A stretch of DNA of 64,000 bases from Achromobacter aegrifaciens. GTDB lineage: Bacteria; Pseudomonadota; Gammaproteobacteria; Burkholderiales; Burkholderiaceae_B. The notes below the pieces were generated by a model. That model did no database searches and was not told the origin of the DNA. It was given only the letters and a program-made list of their open reading frames with translations. The translations under genes were made by a program, and so were the position numbers. The stretch is taken from NCBI RefSeq assembly GCF_902859735.1, contig NZ_CADIJY010000001.1, positions 248,001 through 312,000 on the forward strand, in the 5' to 3' direction. This document shows, in pieces, positions 50,123 to 59,280 of this stretch (within the stretch, counting starts at the first letter, position 1; each line of letters begins with the position of its first letter).

Positions 50123-51888
50123 GTCGTCAAAGAGTTTGAAATCGAACCTGTAGCCAAGGCGGAATCGGCGGGCTCTGCCCAGGGCGCCTCGTCTGGAGGA
50201 AGTTGAACACAGTGCCGGTCCCGCAGCGTCGCGGTGCAGGCTCGTAACTCGTCTTGCCGGCGCGCCGGGCTCCAGCCCAGCTCGGCTGCGGCGATATCCG
50301 CCAGTTCCGCAAGCAGTGCCGGCGTGACATGGCCGCGAATGGCCAGCAAGGTGCGCCGGATCGCCAGGTCGGCCAGGTGCTGCACAGACGTTTCGCGGCA
50401 CAGATAGCGGATCTCGGCCGTTGAATGATCTGGCGCGTGGCGCAAGGGCTTATCGCCCGCCGCGGCGAAATCCGCCGCCACGGCGCCCGCCCGCGCACCA
50501 TAGCGCATGAACAGTTCGGCGACGCGCCCGCGGTCCAGCGCGGTGGCGGCCTGAATGCTGTCCAGAAAGCGTTGCCGTCCCGCCGCATCGGCGGGCATGC
50601 CCGCGCCTCCACCGATCGCCACCTGCTCGGTCGACTGCCGCCGCGCGCGACCCAGTTGCTGCAGCACCGCGTCGGCCGCCAGTTGCGCTAGCGAACGGAA
50701 CGTCGTCCATTTTCCGCCGACCAGGCACACCATCGGCACCTCGCGGCGCGCGTTGGGCGGGTCGATCACCACCGCGTGGTCGCGCGATATCTGCCCGGGT
50801 TTGTCGGCATCCGACTGGGCCAGCGGCCTGACGCCCACGTAAGTGTAGACCACGTCCTTGCGGCTGAAGTCCAGGCGGGGAAACACCTCATGCAATACAT
50901 CGAGCAGGTAGTCGATCTCCGCCGGTTCGGTCGCGGCGAGGTCGGGATCATCCACCGGAATGTCGGTGGATCCCACCAGCACCCGGTCCAGGAACGGGTA
51001 GACGATGCACACCCGGCCGTCGGACGCCTCGAAGTACGCCATGCGTCCCTGGAGCGCGGTGCGCAGTGCGGGGTGATCCAGGATCAGGTGTGATCCTTTG
51101 GTGCCCATGACGCGCGAGCCGTCGCCTTCCAGGGCGCCAGCCGCGCGGTCCAGCCAGGCGCCCGTTGCGTTGACCACCGTGTCGGCAGTCACTTGCACGG
51201 ATTCGCCGGTCAGCGCATCGCGCAGGGTAATGGCGCGGCCCTGGCAAGCCGTCACGCTGCAATAGTTCGACGCGACCGAGGCCGGGTGGCCGCGATGCGC
51301 ATCGTCGATCAGCTCCAGCACCAGCCATTCCGGATGCCGTATCCAGGCGTCGTAATACGTGGCCGTCCAGCGCACCGCCGCGCCGAACAGCGCGCTGTCC
51401 GCCGCCGGCAGGCGCTCGATGCGATGTTCCGGCATGACGCGCTGGTTGCGGCCCAGCTTGTCATAGAGGCGCAAGCCCAGTCCCACCACGCACAGTCCCC
51501 GCGCGCCAGGCGAGGCGTTCAGGCCGGCAAAGCGCAGCATGCTGCCCCACAGTCCGCCGAAGCGGCTGGATAGCGGCACCACGGTTTCCAGCGGCTGCAC
51601 CAGATGCGCCGCATTGCGCAGCAGCAGATTGCGTTCGCGCGTGGCCTCCGCCACCAGGGAAAATGATCCGCTTTCCAGGTAGCGCAAGCCGCCGTGGATC
51701 ATGCGCGATGGCGCGCTGCTGGCGCCGGCGGCCACATCGTCCTTGTCCACGATCAGGCAATCCACGCCCTGCAGCGACAGGTCGCGGAACACGCCAGCCC
51801 CGTTGATGCCCGCGCCTACGATCACCGTCGAAAAATGGCGTCCCGCCAACGAAGCCGGGCGCATGAAAGCGGATGTGCGAGGAGTCAT
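50119..51888 (-). CDS. FAD-dependent glycerol-3-phosphate dehydrogenase family protein (GlpD/EryB-like)
   Basis: A 589-residue flavoprotein of the GlpD family, which oxidises a polyol phosphate to a keto phosphate and passes electrons to quinone. The FAD-binding start is VIVGAGINGAGVFRDLSLQG. ASSAPSRMIHGGLRYLESGSF and TYVGVRPLAQSD are typical, and a C-terminal DAO_C-like helical domain is present. The operon partner is an FGGY kinase rather than a glycerol facilitator, so the substrate is probably a phosphorylated polyol other than (or as well as) glycerol 3-phosphate, as for EryB. The start at 51888 overlaps the kinase stop by 4 bp; the longer open frame through the kinase region is not real. 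Confidence 0.9.
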   Translation of the reverse strand: MTPRTSAFMRPASLAGRHFSTVIVGAGINGAGVFRDLSLQGVDCLIVDKDDVAAGASSAPSRMIHGGLRYLESGSFSLVAEATRERNLLLRNAAHLVQPLETVVPLSSRFGGLWGSMLRFAGLNASPGARGLCVVGLGLRLYDKLGRNQRVMPEHRIERLPAADSALFGAAVRWTATYYDAWIRHPEWLVLELIDDAHRGHPASVASNYCSVTACQGRAITLRDALTGESVQVTADTVVNATGAWLDRAAGALEGDGSRVMGTKGSHLILDHPALRTALQGRMAYFEASDGRVCIVYPFLDRVLVGSTDIPVDDPDLAATEPAEIDYLLDVLHEVFPRLDFSRKDVVYTYVGVRPLAQSDADKPGQISRDHAVVIDPPNARREVPMVCLVGGKWTTFRSLAQLAADAVLQQLGRARRQSTEQVAIGGGAGMPADAAGRQRFLDSIQAATALDRGRVAELFMRYGARAGAVAADFAAAGDKPLRHAPDHSTAEIRYLCRETSVQHLADLAIRRTLLAIRGHVTPALLAELADIAAAELGWSPARRQDELRACTATLRDRHCVQLPPDEAPWAEPADSALATGSISNSLTT

Positions 51889-53279
51889 CGCGCGGATCCC
51901 GCAAGATGGCCGAAAGCCGGGGCCATGCTGTCCACCAGGCCATGGAAGCTGGCGTAGAAATCGGCGTGCGCCTGCGCTTCGGTGGCCAAGGGTTCGACCC
52001 GTTCGCATGGGGCGGGCAGCAAGTCGGCGCCGCCAGGGTTCTGCGACAGCGCGGCATACAGCGCAGCGCCGCGCGCGCCGGTTTCGTCGTCGCCGCAGCG
52101 TTCCACGGCGTGGCCCAGAAAGCCCGCCAGCAGGCGCGCCAAACGCAAGTCCCGGGCGCCGCCGCCCAGCGCGGCGACCTTGTCTGGCACGCCCAGTCCA
52201 AGCGCCGCCAGGCGCTTCAGGTGCCGCGCGTGCAGCGCTACCACGGCGTCCACCACGGCACGCGCCATGTGCGCGCGGGTGTGATGGCCTTGCAGGCCGA
52301 CGTAACCCGCGCAGGCTCCCGCCGGCCAGCTGCCGCCATTGATGAAGGGCAGAAAACGCAGACCGTCGGCGCCCAGGGGCACGCCCATCGCGCAATCCAC
52401 CGCCGCGGCCGCATCCTGGAACTGCAAGGTGCGCGCCAGCCAGGCCACGTTCGCCATCGATGAGGGGCTGTTTTCCAGATAAAGCCTGCGGTCCGGATCG
52501 CCGAAGCTGACGATGGCGCCCACCTCCGGCTTCGGTTCGCGGGCCGGCGCCACCACGGCATTCACGCACCAGGTGCCGAGCACGGCCACGGCGTGCCCCT
52601 GGCGCTCCGCGTTCACCGCCTTCAGCGAGGCGAGCAGATCGATTGCGCCGAGCGCCACGGGCAGGCCGGACAGGCCGGCGGCCTCGAAAGCCATCGTGGA
52701 CCAAGTCCCCGTGTTGAGCGACAGCAGGCCGGCCGTGCTGGCGTCGCTGGCGTCCGTGACGATTTCGCCGGTCAACAGGAATCCCAGATAGTCCTTGGCG
52801 AACAGCAGGTGGCGGATGCGGCGGAGTTGAGCGGCGTCCGCGCCGTAGAGTTCTGCAGCGATAAGCGACGACTGTCCTGACCACGGCCGGCAGCCGACTT
52901 CGTCATACAGTGCGTCCCCCATGTTGCGGCCCAGCGCCCGGGCGCGCGCGGCGGCGCGCTGGTCGGTCGATGCCACCGCGCGGCCTTCCAGCAATTGGCC
53001 GCTTGCATCCAGCGCATACAGGCCGGCGCCATGGCCGGTGCAGCACAGCGCGCGCAGGTGGGCCACGCGCGGACCCAACTGGGTTGCCACGCCTTGCAAG
53101 GCCCGCGCCAGCGCCGTCTGGATGGCGTCCGCGGGCAGTTCGCAACCGCCTTGCGCCAGTTGCCGATAGGGCAGCGCGCCGCCCGATGCGGCCAGTGTGG
53201 TCCCGCTCCCGGCCTCGAAGGCAACCGCCTTCAAGCCCGTGGAGCCCATGTCTATGCCCAGGTAGATGTCTGTTTTCAT
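51885..53279 (-). CDS. FGGY-family carbohydrate kinase
   Basis: A 464-residue sugar or polyol kinase. The N-terminal ATP-binding segment is IYLGIDMGSTGLKAVAFE, the substrate region contains CCTGHGAGLYALD, and the C-terminal adenine-binding part is DKVAALGGGARDLRLARLLAG. FGGY kinases act on glycerol, erythritol, xylulose, ribulose and others; sequence alone does not decide. It starts an operon with a GlpD-like dehydrogenase and a GntR regulator, and is divergent from the sugar ABC importer. It may phosphorylate the imported compound. The start ATG at 53279 lies against an 11-bp repeat shared with the other arm. Confidence 0.9.
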   Translation of the reverse strand: MKTDIYLGIDMGSTGLKAVAFEAGSGTTLAASGGALPYRQLAQGGCELPADAIQTALARALQGVATQLGPRVAHLRALCCTGHGAGLYALDASGQLLEGRAVASTDQRAAARARALGRNMGDALYDEVGCRPWSGQSSLIAAELYGADAAQLRRIRHLLFAKDYLGFLLTGEIVTDASDASTAGLLSLNTGTWSTMAFEAAGLSGLPVALGAIDLLASLKAVNAERQGHAVAVLGTWCVNAVVAPAREPKPEVGAIVSFGDPDRRLYLENSPSSMANVAWLARTLQFQDAAAAVDCAMGVPLGADGLRFLPFINGGSWPAGACAGYVGLQGHHTRAHMARAVVDAVVALHARHLKRLAALGLGVPDKVAALGGGARDLRLARLLAGFLGHAVERCGDDETGARGAALYAALSQNPGGADLLPAPCERVEPLATEAQAHADFYASFHGLVDSMAPAFGHLAGSAR

Positions 53280-53377
53280 GTCATAACATTGTCTACAGAT
53301 ATTTCCCGCAGAATAGCAGTGTTTCCCCTAGTAATCTAAAAAATCCGGCTGAAATATAGTTCGTCGATGTCATAACA
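53278..53377. promoter_or_regulatory. Divergent control region with an exact 11-bp direct repeat
   Basis: ATGTCATAACA occurs at 53278-53288 and again at 53367-53377, in the 179-bp spacer between the kinase and binding-protein starts. The first copy touches the kinase start codon. GntR regulators often bind such TGTnATnACA-like sequences. The spacer is AT-rich in its middle. No sharp -35/-10 pair is evident. Confidence 0.55.
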
Positions 53378-53458
53378 ACGATTCGACCAAAACAAGGTTG
53401 AACAACAGGCACCGAGGGCTGCAGGGTTCTTGGAACGATGCGAAAAAAGGAGCGGAAC

Positions 53459-54493
53459 ATGAGACGAGATTTCTTGAAGACCGTAGCGGCGGCGGGCGCC
53501 GGCCTGGCGAGCGTCAACGCCTTTGCGCAGAACACTCCGCAAGCCCCCGGGCTGCGCGGCAACGCCAACGACGTCTACGTGATGAACGTGATGGTGTCCG
53601 GGGTGGAGTACTGGTTCCCTGTCTACGAAATGATGAAGCAGCTGGGCCATTCGCTCGGCGTGCGCACCCGCTATTCGGGCACGCCCGAGTACGACGTCAA
53701 TAAGCAACTGGCCTCGTTCGAGCAGGAACTGGCGCGCAAGCCGGCCGGCATCCTGCTGCATCCCATGAACCCCGACCCCTTCATCGAACCCATCAACCGC
53801 GCCGCGGCCATGGGCATCCCGGTGGTGACCTTTGCGGCCGACTCGCCCAATTCCAAGCGCGTGTCCTTTGTCACGTCCGACAACGACCGCGAAGGCGCGC
53901 AGGCCGCCGACGCCATCGCGGCCTCGCTCAATGGCAAGGGCGAATACGCGGTGCTGGAAAACCCCGGCCAGGACAACCATGACCGCCGCGTCGCCGCCTT
54001 CATCAACCGCATGAAGACCCAGCATCCCGGCATGAAGCTGGTGGGCCGCGCGGCCAGCAACCAGGATCCGAACAAGGCCTACCAGGCCACGCTGAGCCTG
54101 GCGCAGGCCAACCCCGGCCTGGGCGCCCTGTTCATGCCCGAAGCCAACTCGGCGCTGGGGGCGGCGCAGGCCTCCATCGAGACCAAGAAGAACATCAAGG
54201 TCCTGTGCTGCGACGTGAACGCCAAGATCCTGGACATGATCAAGTCGGGCGAGGTCTTCGGCTCCGTCAACCCGAACCAGGGCGTGCAGGGCTATATGGG
54301 CATGATGCTGCTGTTCCTGGCGCGCAACCAGCAACTGATCGACCCGATGAATGACGCCAAGCGCAACGGCACCAACCCCATGGCCGTGCCGTTCCTGGAC
54401 AACGGCCTGTCCATCGTCAGCAAGGCGAACGCCGACGACTTCTATTGGGACAAGTACCTGGCGCGTCGCGGCACCAAGGGCATCAACGAATGA
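53459..54493 (+). CDS. Sugar ABC transporter periplasmic binding protein
   Basis: A 344-residue type 1 periplasmic binding protein (RbsB-like). The N-terminus MRRDFLKTVAAAGAG carries a twin-arginine motif, and cleavage is near AFAQ (about residue 24), so Tat export is likely. The mature part has the ribose/galactose-type pattern (KPAGILLHPMNPDPFIEPIN, then GIPVVTFAADSPNSKRVSFV). It leads an operon of importer and enzyme genes. The ATG at 53459 follows AGGAGCGGAAC. The next gene overlaps its stop. Confidence 0.92.
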   Translation: MRRDFLKTVAAAGAGLASVNAFAQNTPQAPGLRGNANDVYVMNVMVSGVEYWFPVYEMMKQLGHSLGVRTRYSGTPEYDVNKQLASFEQELARKPAGILLHPMNPDPFIEPINRAAAMGIPVVTFAADSPNSKRVSFVTSDNDREGAQAADAIAASLNGKGEYAVLENPGQDNHDRRVAAFINRMKTQHPGMKLVGRAASNQDPNKAYQATLSLAQANPGLGALFMPEANSALGAAQASIETKKNIKVLCCDVNAKILDMIKSGEVFGSVNPNQGVQGYMGMMLLFLARNQQLIDPMNDAKRNGTNPMAVPFLDNGLSIVSKANADDFYWDKYLARRGTKGINE

Positions 54494-56013
54494 AGGCGCC
54501 CGCAGCGCTGCTGGAACTGCAGGGCATCAGCAAGCAGTTCGGCGCGTCCAAAGCCCTGGCCGACGTGCGCTTCACGCTGCGCCGGGGCGAAATCCATGCC
54601 TTGTGCGGCGAGAACGGCGCTGGCAAGTCGACGCTGATGAAGATCATCGACGGCATCCACCAGCCCGACAGCGGCGACATCTACCTGGAAGGCGAGCGCG
54701 TGGTCATCAACGGGCCGGCCCATGCGATGCGCCTGGGCATCGGCCTGGTGCACCAGGAAATCTCGCTATGCGGCGATGCGACCGTGGCCGAGAACATCTT
54801 CATGCCCATGATCAGCGCGGGTGCACAGGCCTGGATGGACTATGCCGGCCTGCAAGAGCGCGCTGCGGCCGTGCTGCGGCGGCTGGGCCAGGACATCGAC
54901 CCGGGCCTGCGGGTGGATGCGCTGGGCATATCGAGCCAGCAGCTGGTCGAGATTGCCCGCGCCTTGACGCTGGACTGCAAGGTGCTGATCCTGGACGAAC
55001 CCACCGCAGCGTTGACGGAAGTGGAGTCCGTGGCGCTGTTCCGCGTCCTGCATGACCTCAAGGCCCAGGGCATCGGCATCGTCTACATCAGCCACCGCAT
55101 GGCAGAGATCTTCGAGCACTGCGACCGCGTTACGGTACTGCGCGACGGCCGCGATGTGCACAGCGGTGATATTGCGGCGCTTTCTCCGGATGCGCTGGTG
55201 CGCTGCATGGTGGGGCGCGATCTGGGCAATTACTACCCACCCCGGCAGGCGGCTGGCGATGCGCCGGCCGAGACCCTGCTGGAAGTGGAGGACCTTGCCG
55301 ACGGCGCCGCAGTCCACGGCATTTCGTTCACGCTGCGGCGGGGCGAAATCCTGGGCATCTCCGGCCTGATGGGCGCGGGCCGCAGCGAGCTGGCCGAAAC
55401 CGTGTGCGGCCTGCGGCGCGCGCGGCGAGGCGCCGTGCGGCTGCGCGGCCAGCCCCTGCGGCTGCGCCGCTATGCCGACGCCCTGCGCCATGGCATCGCC
55501 TACCTGAGCGAAGACCGCAAGGCCGCCGGCCTGTTCCTGGACATGCCTATCGAACAGAACGTGTCTTCGATGGCGCTGCGCCGCATCAGCTCGCGCTTCG
55601 GCCTGCTCAAACGCACGGCGGAACGCAGCCTGGCCGTCGAGCTGGGCGCCCGGCTCAGGCTCAAGTCGGACGGCGTGGCGATCGACGCCAGCTGCCTGTC
55701 CGGCGGCAACCAGCAGAAGGTGGCCATCGCCAAACTGCTGGCGACCCGCCCCTCGGTGCTGCTGATGGACGAACCGACGCGCGGCGTGGACGTCGGTGCC
55801 AAATCCGAGATCCATCACCTGCTGCGCGACCTGGCCAACCAGGGAGTGGGCGTGGTGGTGATCTCGTCCGAGCTGCCGGAAATTATCGGCCTGTGCGACC
55901 GGGCCTTGGTGATACGCAATGGCAGGCTCGCCGGAGAGCTTGCGGCCAGCGAAATGACGGAAGAAAAATTGCTGCGGCTGGCCTCCGGCCTGTCCGCCGA
56001 GGAGGCGACATGA
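54490..56013 (+). CDS. Sugar ABC transporter ATP-binding protein (RbsA-type, duplicated)
   Basis: A 507-residue ATPase made of two fused cassettes. The first has Walker A CGENGAGKSTLM and Walker B VLILDEPTAALTE. The second has a degenerate Walker A (GLMGAGRSELAET), signature LSGGNQQKVAIAKLL and Walker B VLLMDEPTRGVDVG. This asymmetry is normal for ribose-type importers. The ATG at 54490 overlaps the binding-protein stop by 4 bp, and the stop overlaps the permease start likewise. Confidence 0.94.
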   Translation: MKAPAALLELQGISKQFGASKALADVRFTLRRGEIHALCGENGAGKSTLMKIIDGIHQPDSGDIYLEGERVVINGPAHAMRLGIGLVHQEISLCGDATVAENIFMPMISAGAQAWMDYAGLQERAAAVLRRLGQDIDPGLRVDALGISSQQLVEIARALTLDCKVLILDEPTAALTEVESVALFRVLHDLKAQGIGIVYISHRMAEIFEHCDRVTVLRDGRDVHSGDIAALSPDALVRCMVGRDLGNYYPPRQAAGDAPAETLLEVEDLADGAAVHGISFTLRRGEILGISGLMGAGRSELAETVCGLRRARRGAVRLRGQPLRLRRYADALRHGIAYLSEDRKAAGLFLDMPIEQNVSSMALRRISSRFGLLKRTAERSLAVELGARLRLKSDGVAIDASCLSGGNQQKVAIAKLLATRPSVLLMDEPTRGVDVGAKSEIHHLLRDLANQGVGVVVISSELPEIIGLCDRALVIRNGRLAGELAASEMTEEKLLRLASGLSAEEAT

Positions 56014-57041
56014 CGAGCGACCTGAAAACCCAACCGGCGGCGCAAGCAGTCCTGATGCCTCCGGCCGCCGGCCTGCCGACGGGGGCCCGCCCGGGACGCC
56101 GGCTGGGCAGCTTCCGCGAAGCGGGGCTGCTGCTGATCATTGCCGCGCTGTGCGTCGTCATGAGCTTCGCGTCGCCGCATTTCCTGACCTGGGAAAACGT
56201 GCGCGCCATGCTGCTGTCGTTTTCCATCGAAGGCATCGTGGTGGTTGGCATGACCATACTGGTCATCGTCGGCGGCATCGACTTGTCGGTGGGCTCGGTG
56301 GTCTGCCTGGCCATGGTCATCACCGGCAAGCTCTTCCTGATGGGACTGGACCCATGGACCGCCAGCCTGGCCGCGATCGCCGTCTGCACGATGGTGGGCG
56401 CGCTCATCGGCGGCTGCGTCACCCGCATCGGCCTCAGCCATTTCATCGCGTCGCTGGCGTTCATGGTGATCGTGCGCGGCCTGTGCCTGGCCATCACCCA
56501 GGGCACGCCGCAATCGCTGTTCTCGCTGCCGCCGCAGTTCAAGTTCATCGGGCAGGGATCCATCGCGGGCATTCCCGCCGTCATCCTGATCTTCGCCGCC
56601 ATCGTCGTCATCAGCGATTTCGCGTTGCGCCGCGCCGCCCTGTTGCGCAAGGTGTTCTACACCGGCAGCAATGAAAAGGCGGCGCTCTATGCCGGCATCC
56701 GCACCGGCCGCGTGAAGTTCTGGGTCACTGTGCTGTGCTCGACCTTGGCCGGCGTCGCAGGGGTGGTCTACACGGCCCGCTTCGGCGCTGCCACGCCCAA
56801 CTTCGGCGTGGGCATGGAGCTCAACGTCATCGCGGCGGTGGTGATCGGGGGCGCCAGTCTCAAGGGCGGCGCGGGCACCGTGCTGGGCGCGGTGCTGGGC
56901 TTGGCCTTGCTGTCGGTCGTCACCAGCTCGCTCATCCTGCTGGACGTGTCGCCCTACTGGCAAGACGTCGTCAAGGGGCTGATCCTGCTGGCCGCGGTCA
57001 CCGTCGACCATCTCATGAACGTCAAAAAGGTTTCACGATGA
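56010..57041 (+). CDS. Sugar ABC transporter permease (RbsC-type)
   Basis: A 343-residue inner-membrane permease with about eight or more helices after a polar N-terminus. Family segments are SIEGIVVVGMTILVIVGGID, LSVGSVVCLAM, FYTGSNEKAALYAGIRTGRV and GGASLKGGAGTVLGAVLG. Only one permease gene is present, so it should act as a homodimer with the RbsA-type ATPase. It is coupled by ATGA overlaps on both sides. Confidence 0.94.
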   Translation: MTSDLKTQPAAQAVLMPPAAGLPTGARPGRRLGSFREAGLLLIIAALCVVMSFASPHFLTWENVRAMLLSFSIEGIVVVGMTILVIVGGIDLSVGSVVCLAMVITGKLFLMGLDPWTASLAAIAVCTMVGALIGGCVTRIGLSHFIASLAFMVIVRGLCLAITQGTPQSLFSLPPQFKFIGQGSIAGIPAVILIFAAIVVISDFALRRAALLRKVFYTGSNEKAALYAGIRTGRVKFWVTVLCSTLAGVAGVVYTARFGAATPNFGVGMELNVIAAVVIGGASLKGGAGTVLGAVLGLALLSVVTSSLILLDVSPYWQDVVKGLILLAAVTVDHLMNVKKVSR

Positions 57042-58018
57042 AGACAACAACACTGGGCGCGTCCGGCATCGCCTGCGAATCCGTCGGCCTGGGCACCTGG
57101 GCCATGGGCGGGTGGATGTGGGGTGGCGGGGACGATGCGGATGCCGTTGCCGCCATCCAGGCGTCCCTGGACGCGGGCGTGCGGCTTATCGATACCGCGC
57201 CTGCCTATGGCCTGGGGCACGCCGAAAGCCTGGTCGGCCAGGCGCTCAAGGGGCGCCGCCAGCAGGCCGTCATCGCCACCAAATGCGGGCTGGTCTGGCA
57301 TACACGCCAAGGCGAGCATTTCTTCGACGAGGAAGGCCAGGCCGTGCACCGCCACCTGGGCCGCGCTTCCATCTTCCACGAAGTAGAGCAAAGCCTGGCG
57401 CGGCTGCAGACGGACTACATCGACCTCTACATCACGCATTGGCAGGACGCCGGCACGCCCGTCGCCGAGACCATGGACGCCTTGCTGGATCTGAAGCGGC
57501 AAGGCAAGATCCGCGCCATCGGCGTCAGCAACGTGGATCCCGGCACTTTGGCCGAATACCTGCGCCATGGCCCGGTGGACGCCATTCAGGAACGCTACAG
57601 CCTGATCGACCGCGAGATCGAAGCCACGCTGATGCCGCTATGCCGCCGCCACAACGTCGGCATCCTCGGGTATTCCTCGTTGGCGCTCGGCCTGCTGGCC
57701 GGACCCATCGATCCGGAGCGCCGCTTTACCGGCGACGACCAGCGCGCCGGCAACCCCCGTTTCAGCGTCGCTAATCGCAGCCGGCTGCAAGGCTTCTTCG
57801 CGGAACTGGAACCGCTGCGCCAGCGGCTGGACTGCTCGGCTTCGCAACTGATGATCGCCTGGACCACGCGCCCAGGCGGGGTCACCGTGGCGCTATGCGG
57901 CGCCCGCACGCCGCAGCAGGCCAGGCAGAACGCCGGCGCTGCCGCGCTGGAACTTACGCCTGAAGACATTGCCGCCATCGACCTGGCAGCCGGGCGTCAT
58001 CTGCAAACACTGGATTGA
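57038..58018 (+). CDS. Aldo/keto reductase
   Basis: A 326-residue NAD(P)H-dependent oxidoreductase with TIM-barrel fold. The catalytic tetrad is visible: D and Y in LIDTAPAYGLGHAE, K in VIATKCGLVW and H in LYITHWQDAG. The C-terminal cofactor-binding region contains VTVALCGARTPQQARQNAGA. It is coupled to the permease gene by ATGA overlap. In this operon it could interconvert a sugar and its polyol or lactone, or reduce the aldehyde released by the aldolase. The direction is not known. Confidence 0.92.
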   Translation: MKTTTLGASGIACESVGLGTWAMGGWMWGGGDDADAVAAIQASLDAGVRLIDTAPAYGLGHAESLVGQALKGRRQQAVIATKCGLVWHTRQGEHFFDEEGQAVHRHLGRASIFHEVEQSLARLQTDYIDLYITHWQDAGTPVAETMDALLDLKRQGKIRAIGVSNVDPGTLAEYLRHGPVDAIQERYSLIDREIEATLMPLCRRHNVGILGYSSLALGLLAGPIDPERRFTGDDQRAGNPRFSVANRSRLQGFFAELEPLRQRLDCSASQLMIAWTTRPGGVTVALCGARTPQQARQNAGAAALELTPEDIAAIDLAAGRHLQTLD

Positions 58019-58031
58019 ACAAGGAATCCCC

Positions 58032-58910
58032 ATGCTGCACAGAAAAGAAGCGCGCCTGAACCGCCTGCTGAACGGCGGCCGCTGCCTGGACATCGCCGTC
58101 GACCACGGCGTCTGCAATGAACCCAGCTTCCTGTCCGGACTGGAGGACATGCCGGCCGTGATGGAACAACTGGCCGCCGCGCGTCCCGACGCCATCCAGC
58201 TGAACTATGGCCAGGCCGACCTGCTCCAGCAACGGCCAGGCCGGGACAAACCCGCGCTGGTCATGCGGCTGGACATGGGCAATCCCTACAACGCCACGAC
58301 CCACCGCGTCATGTGGGCCGTGCTGCAGAACGAGCAGGACCCGGTGCTGCCTGCGGTCCAGATGGACGCGGCCTGCGTGGTGGTCAACCTGTTCATGCTG
58401 CCGGACGAGCCCGACCTGTTCCGCCAGTGCGTCGCCAACATCGCGCGGGTACGCGCGGACTGCGACCGCTATGGCATGCCGCTGATGATCGAACCCCTGG
58501 TCATGGCGCCGCATTCCGCGCGCGGCGGCTATATGGTCGATGGCGACGCGGAGAAGATCGTCACGCTGGTCAGGCTGGCGCGCGAAATGGGCGCCGACAT
58601 CGTCAAGGCCGACCCCACGACCGCCACGCGCGATTTCCACCGCGTGGTGCAGGCGGCGCGCTGCCCGGTGCTGGTGCGCGGCGGCGGCCGGGAGGACCTG
58701 CGGCAGGTCTTCGAGCGGTCGCGCGAGTTGCTCGATGAAGGGGCGGTGGGGCTGGTGTATGGCCGCAATGTCTACCAACACGCCGATCCGTCATCGGTGG
58801 TGCGGGCGCTGATGGCCATGATCCATGAAGACGCCAGCGCCGGACAGGCATGGGACATCTACGAGGCAGGCGGCCGACAGGATGCAAGGCTCATCGGCCG
58901 AAGTTCCTGA
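58032..58910 (+). CDS. Class I aldolase (DhnA/LsrF/FbaB-type)
   Basis: A 292-residue TIM-barrel aldolase of the COG1830 type. The N-terminal CLDIAVDHGVCNEPSFLSG, the probable Schiff-base Lys in MGADIVKADPTTATRDFH and the phosphate-binding end VLVRGGGREDLRQVF match the family. Related enzymes cleave ketose 1-phosphates or process acyl phosphates (LsrF). It lies 13 bp after the reductase gene with AAGGAATCCCC as RBS. In context it would split the ketose phosphate made by the kinase and GlpD-like enzyme into DHAP and an aldehyde. That chemistry is inferred. Confidence 0.88.
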   Translation: MLHRKEARLNRLLNGGRCLDIAVDHGVCNEPSFLSGLEDMPAVMEQLAAARPDAIQLNYGQADLLQQRPGRDKPALVMRLDMGNPYNATTHRVMWAVLQNEQDPVLPAVQMDAACVVVNLFMLPDEPDLFRQCVANIARVRADCDRYGMPLMIEPLVMAPHSARGGYMVDGDAEKIVTLVRLAREMGADIVKADPTTATRDFHRVVQAARCPVLVRGGGREDLRQVFERSRELLDEGAVGLVYGRNVYQHADPSSVVRALMAMIHEDASAGQAWDIYEAGGRQDARLIGRSS

Positions 58911-58925
58911 CACCTCAGCCAGATC

Positions 58926-59264
58926 CTAATGCTCTTCCTTCGCATGGTTGATCGTGTATTTGGGGATGGCGACGGTAAGGTCCTCTTCCGCGACGATCGC
59001 CTGGCAGCTCAGGCGGGATTGGGCTTCCAGCCCCCAGGCGCGGTCGAGCAGGTCGTCCTCGGATTCGTTCGCTTCGTTCAAGGATTCGAAACCCTTGCGC
59101 ACGATGCAGTGGCAGGTGGTGCAGGCGGCGCTCATGTCGCATGCATGTTCTATTTCAATGCCGTTGGCCAGCAGGGCCTCGCAAATTGTGGTGCCAGCCC
59201 GCACCTCCAGCTCGGCGCCTTCGGGCGCCAGCTCGGCATGCGGGAGTACGGTGATTTTTGGCAT
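58926..59264 (-). CDS. fdx: [2Fe-2S] ferredoxin, Isc type
   Basis: A 112-residue adrenodoxin-type ferredoxin. Cluster ligands are C42, C48, C51 (CDMSAACTTC) and C87 (RLSCQAIV), the same numbering as E. coli Fdx. CHCIVRKGFESL, LLDRAWGLEAQSRLSC and the ending IPKYTINHAKEEH match that protein closely. Fdx normally supplies electrons to IscS/IscU cluster assembly and sits in an isc operon. Here it is 16 bp downstream of a CueR gene with no isc genes nearby. The ATG at 59264 gives the family start. Confidence 0.93.
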   Translation of the reverse strand: MPKITVLPHAELAPEGAELEVRAGTTICEALLANGIEIEHACDMSAACTTCHCIVRKGFESLNEANESEDDLLDRAWGLEAQSRLSCQAIVAEEDLTVAIPKYTINHAKEEH

Positions 59265-59280
59265 ATCGGATTCCAGGCGC

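Noticed and set aside
50119-52884. 921-codon frame suggesting a kinase-dehydrogenase fusion
   Set aside because: The part upstream of 51888 is out of frame with the FGGY kinase; the real genes overlap by only 4 bp.
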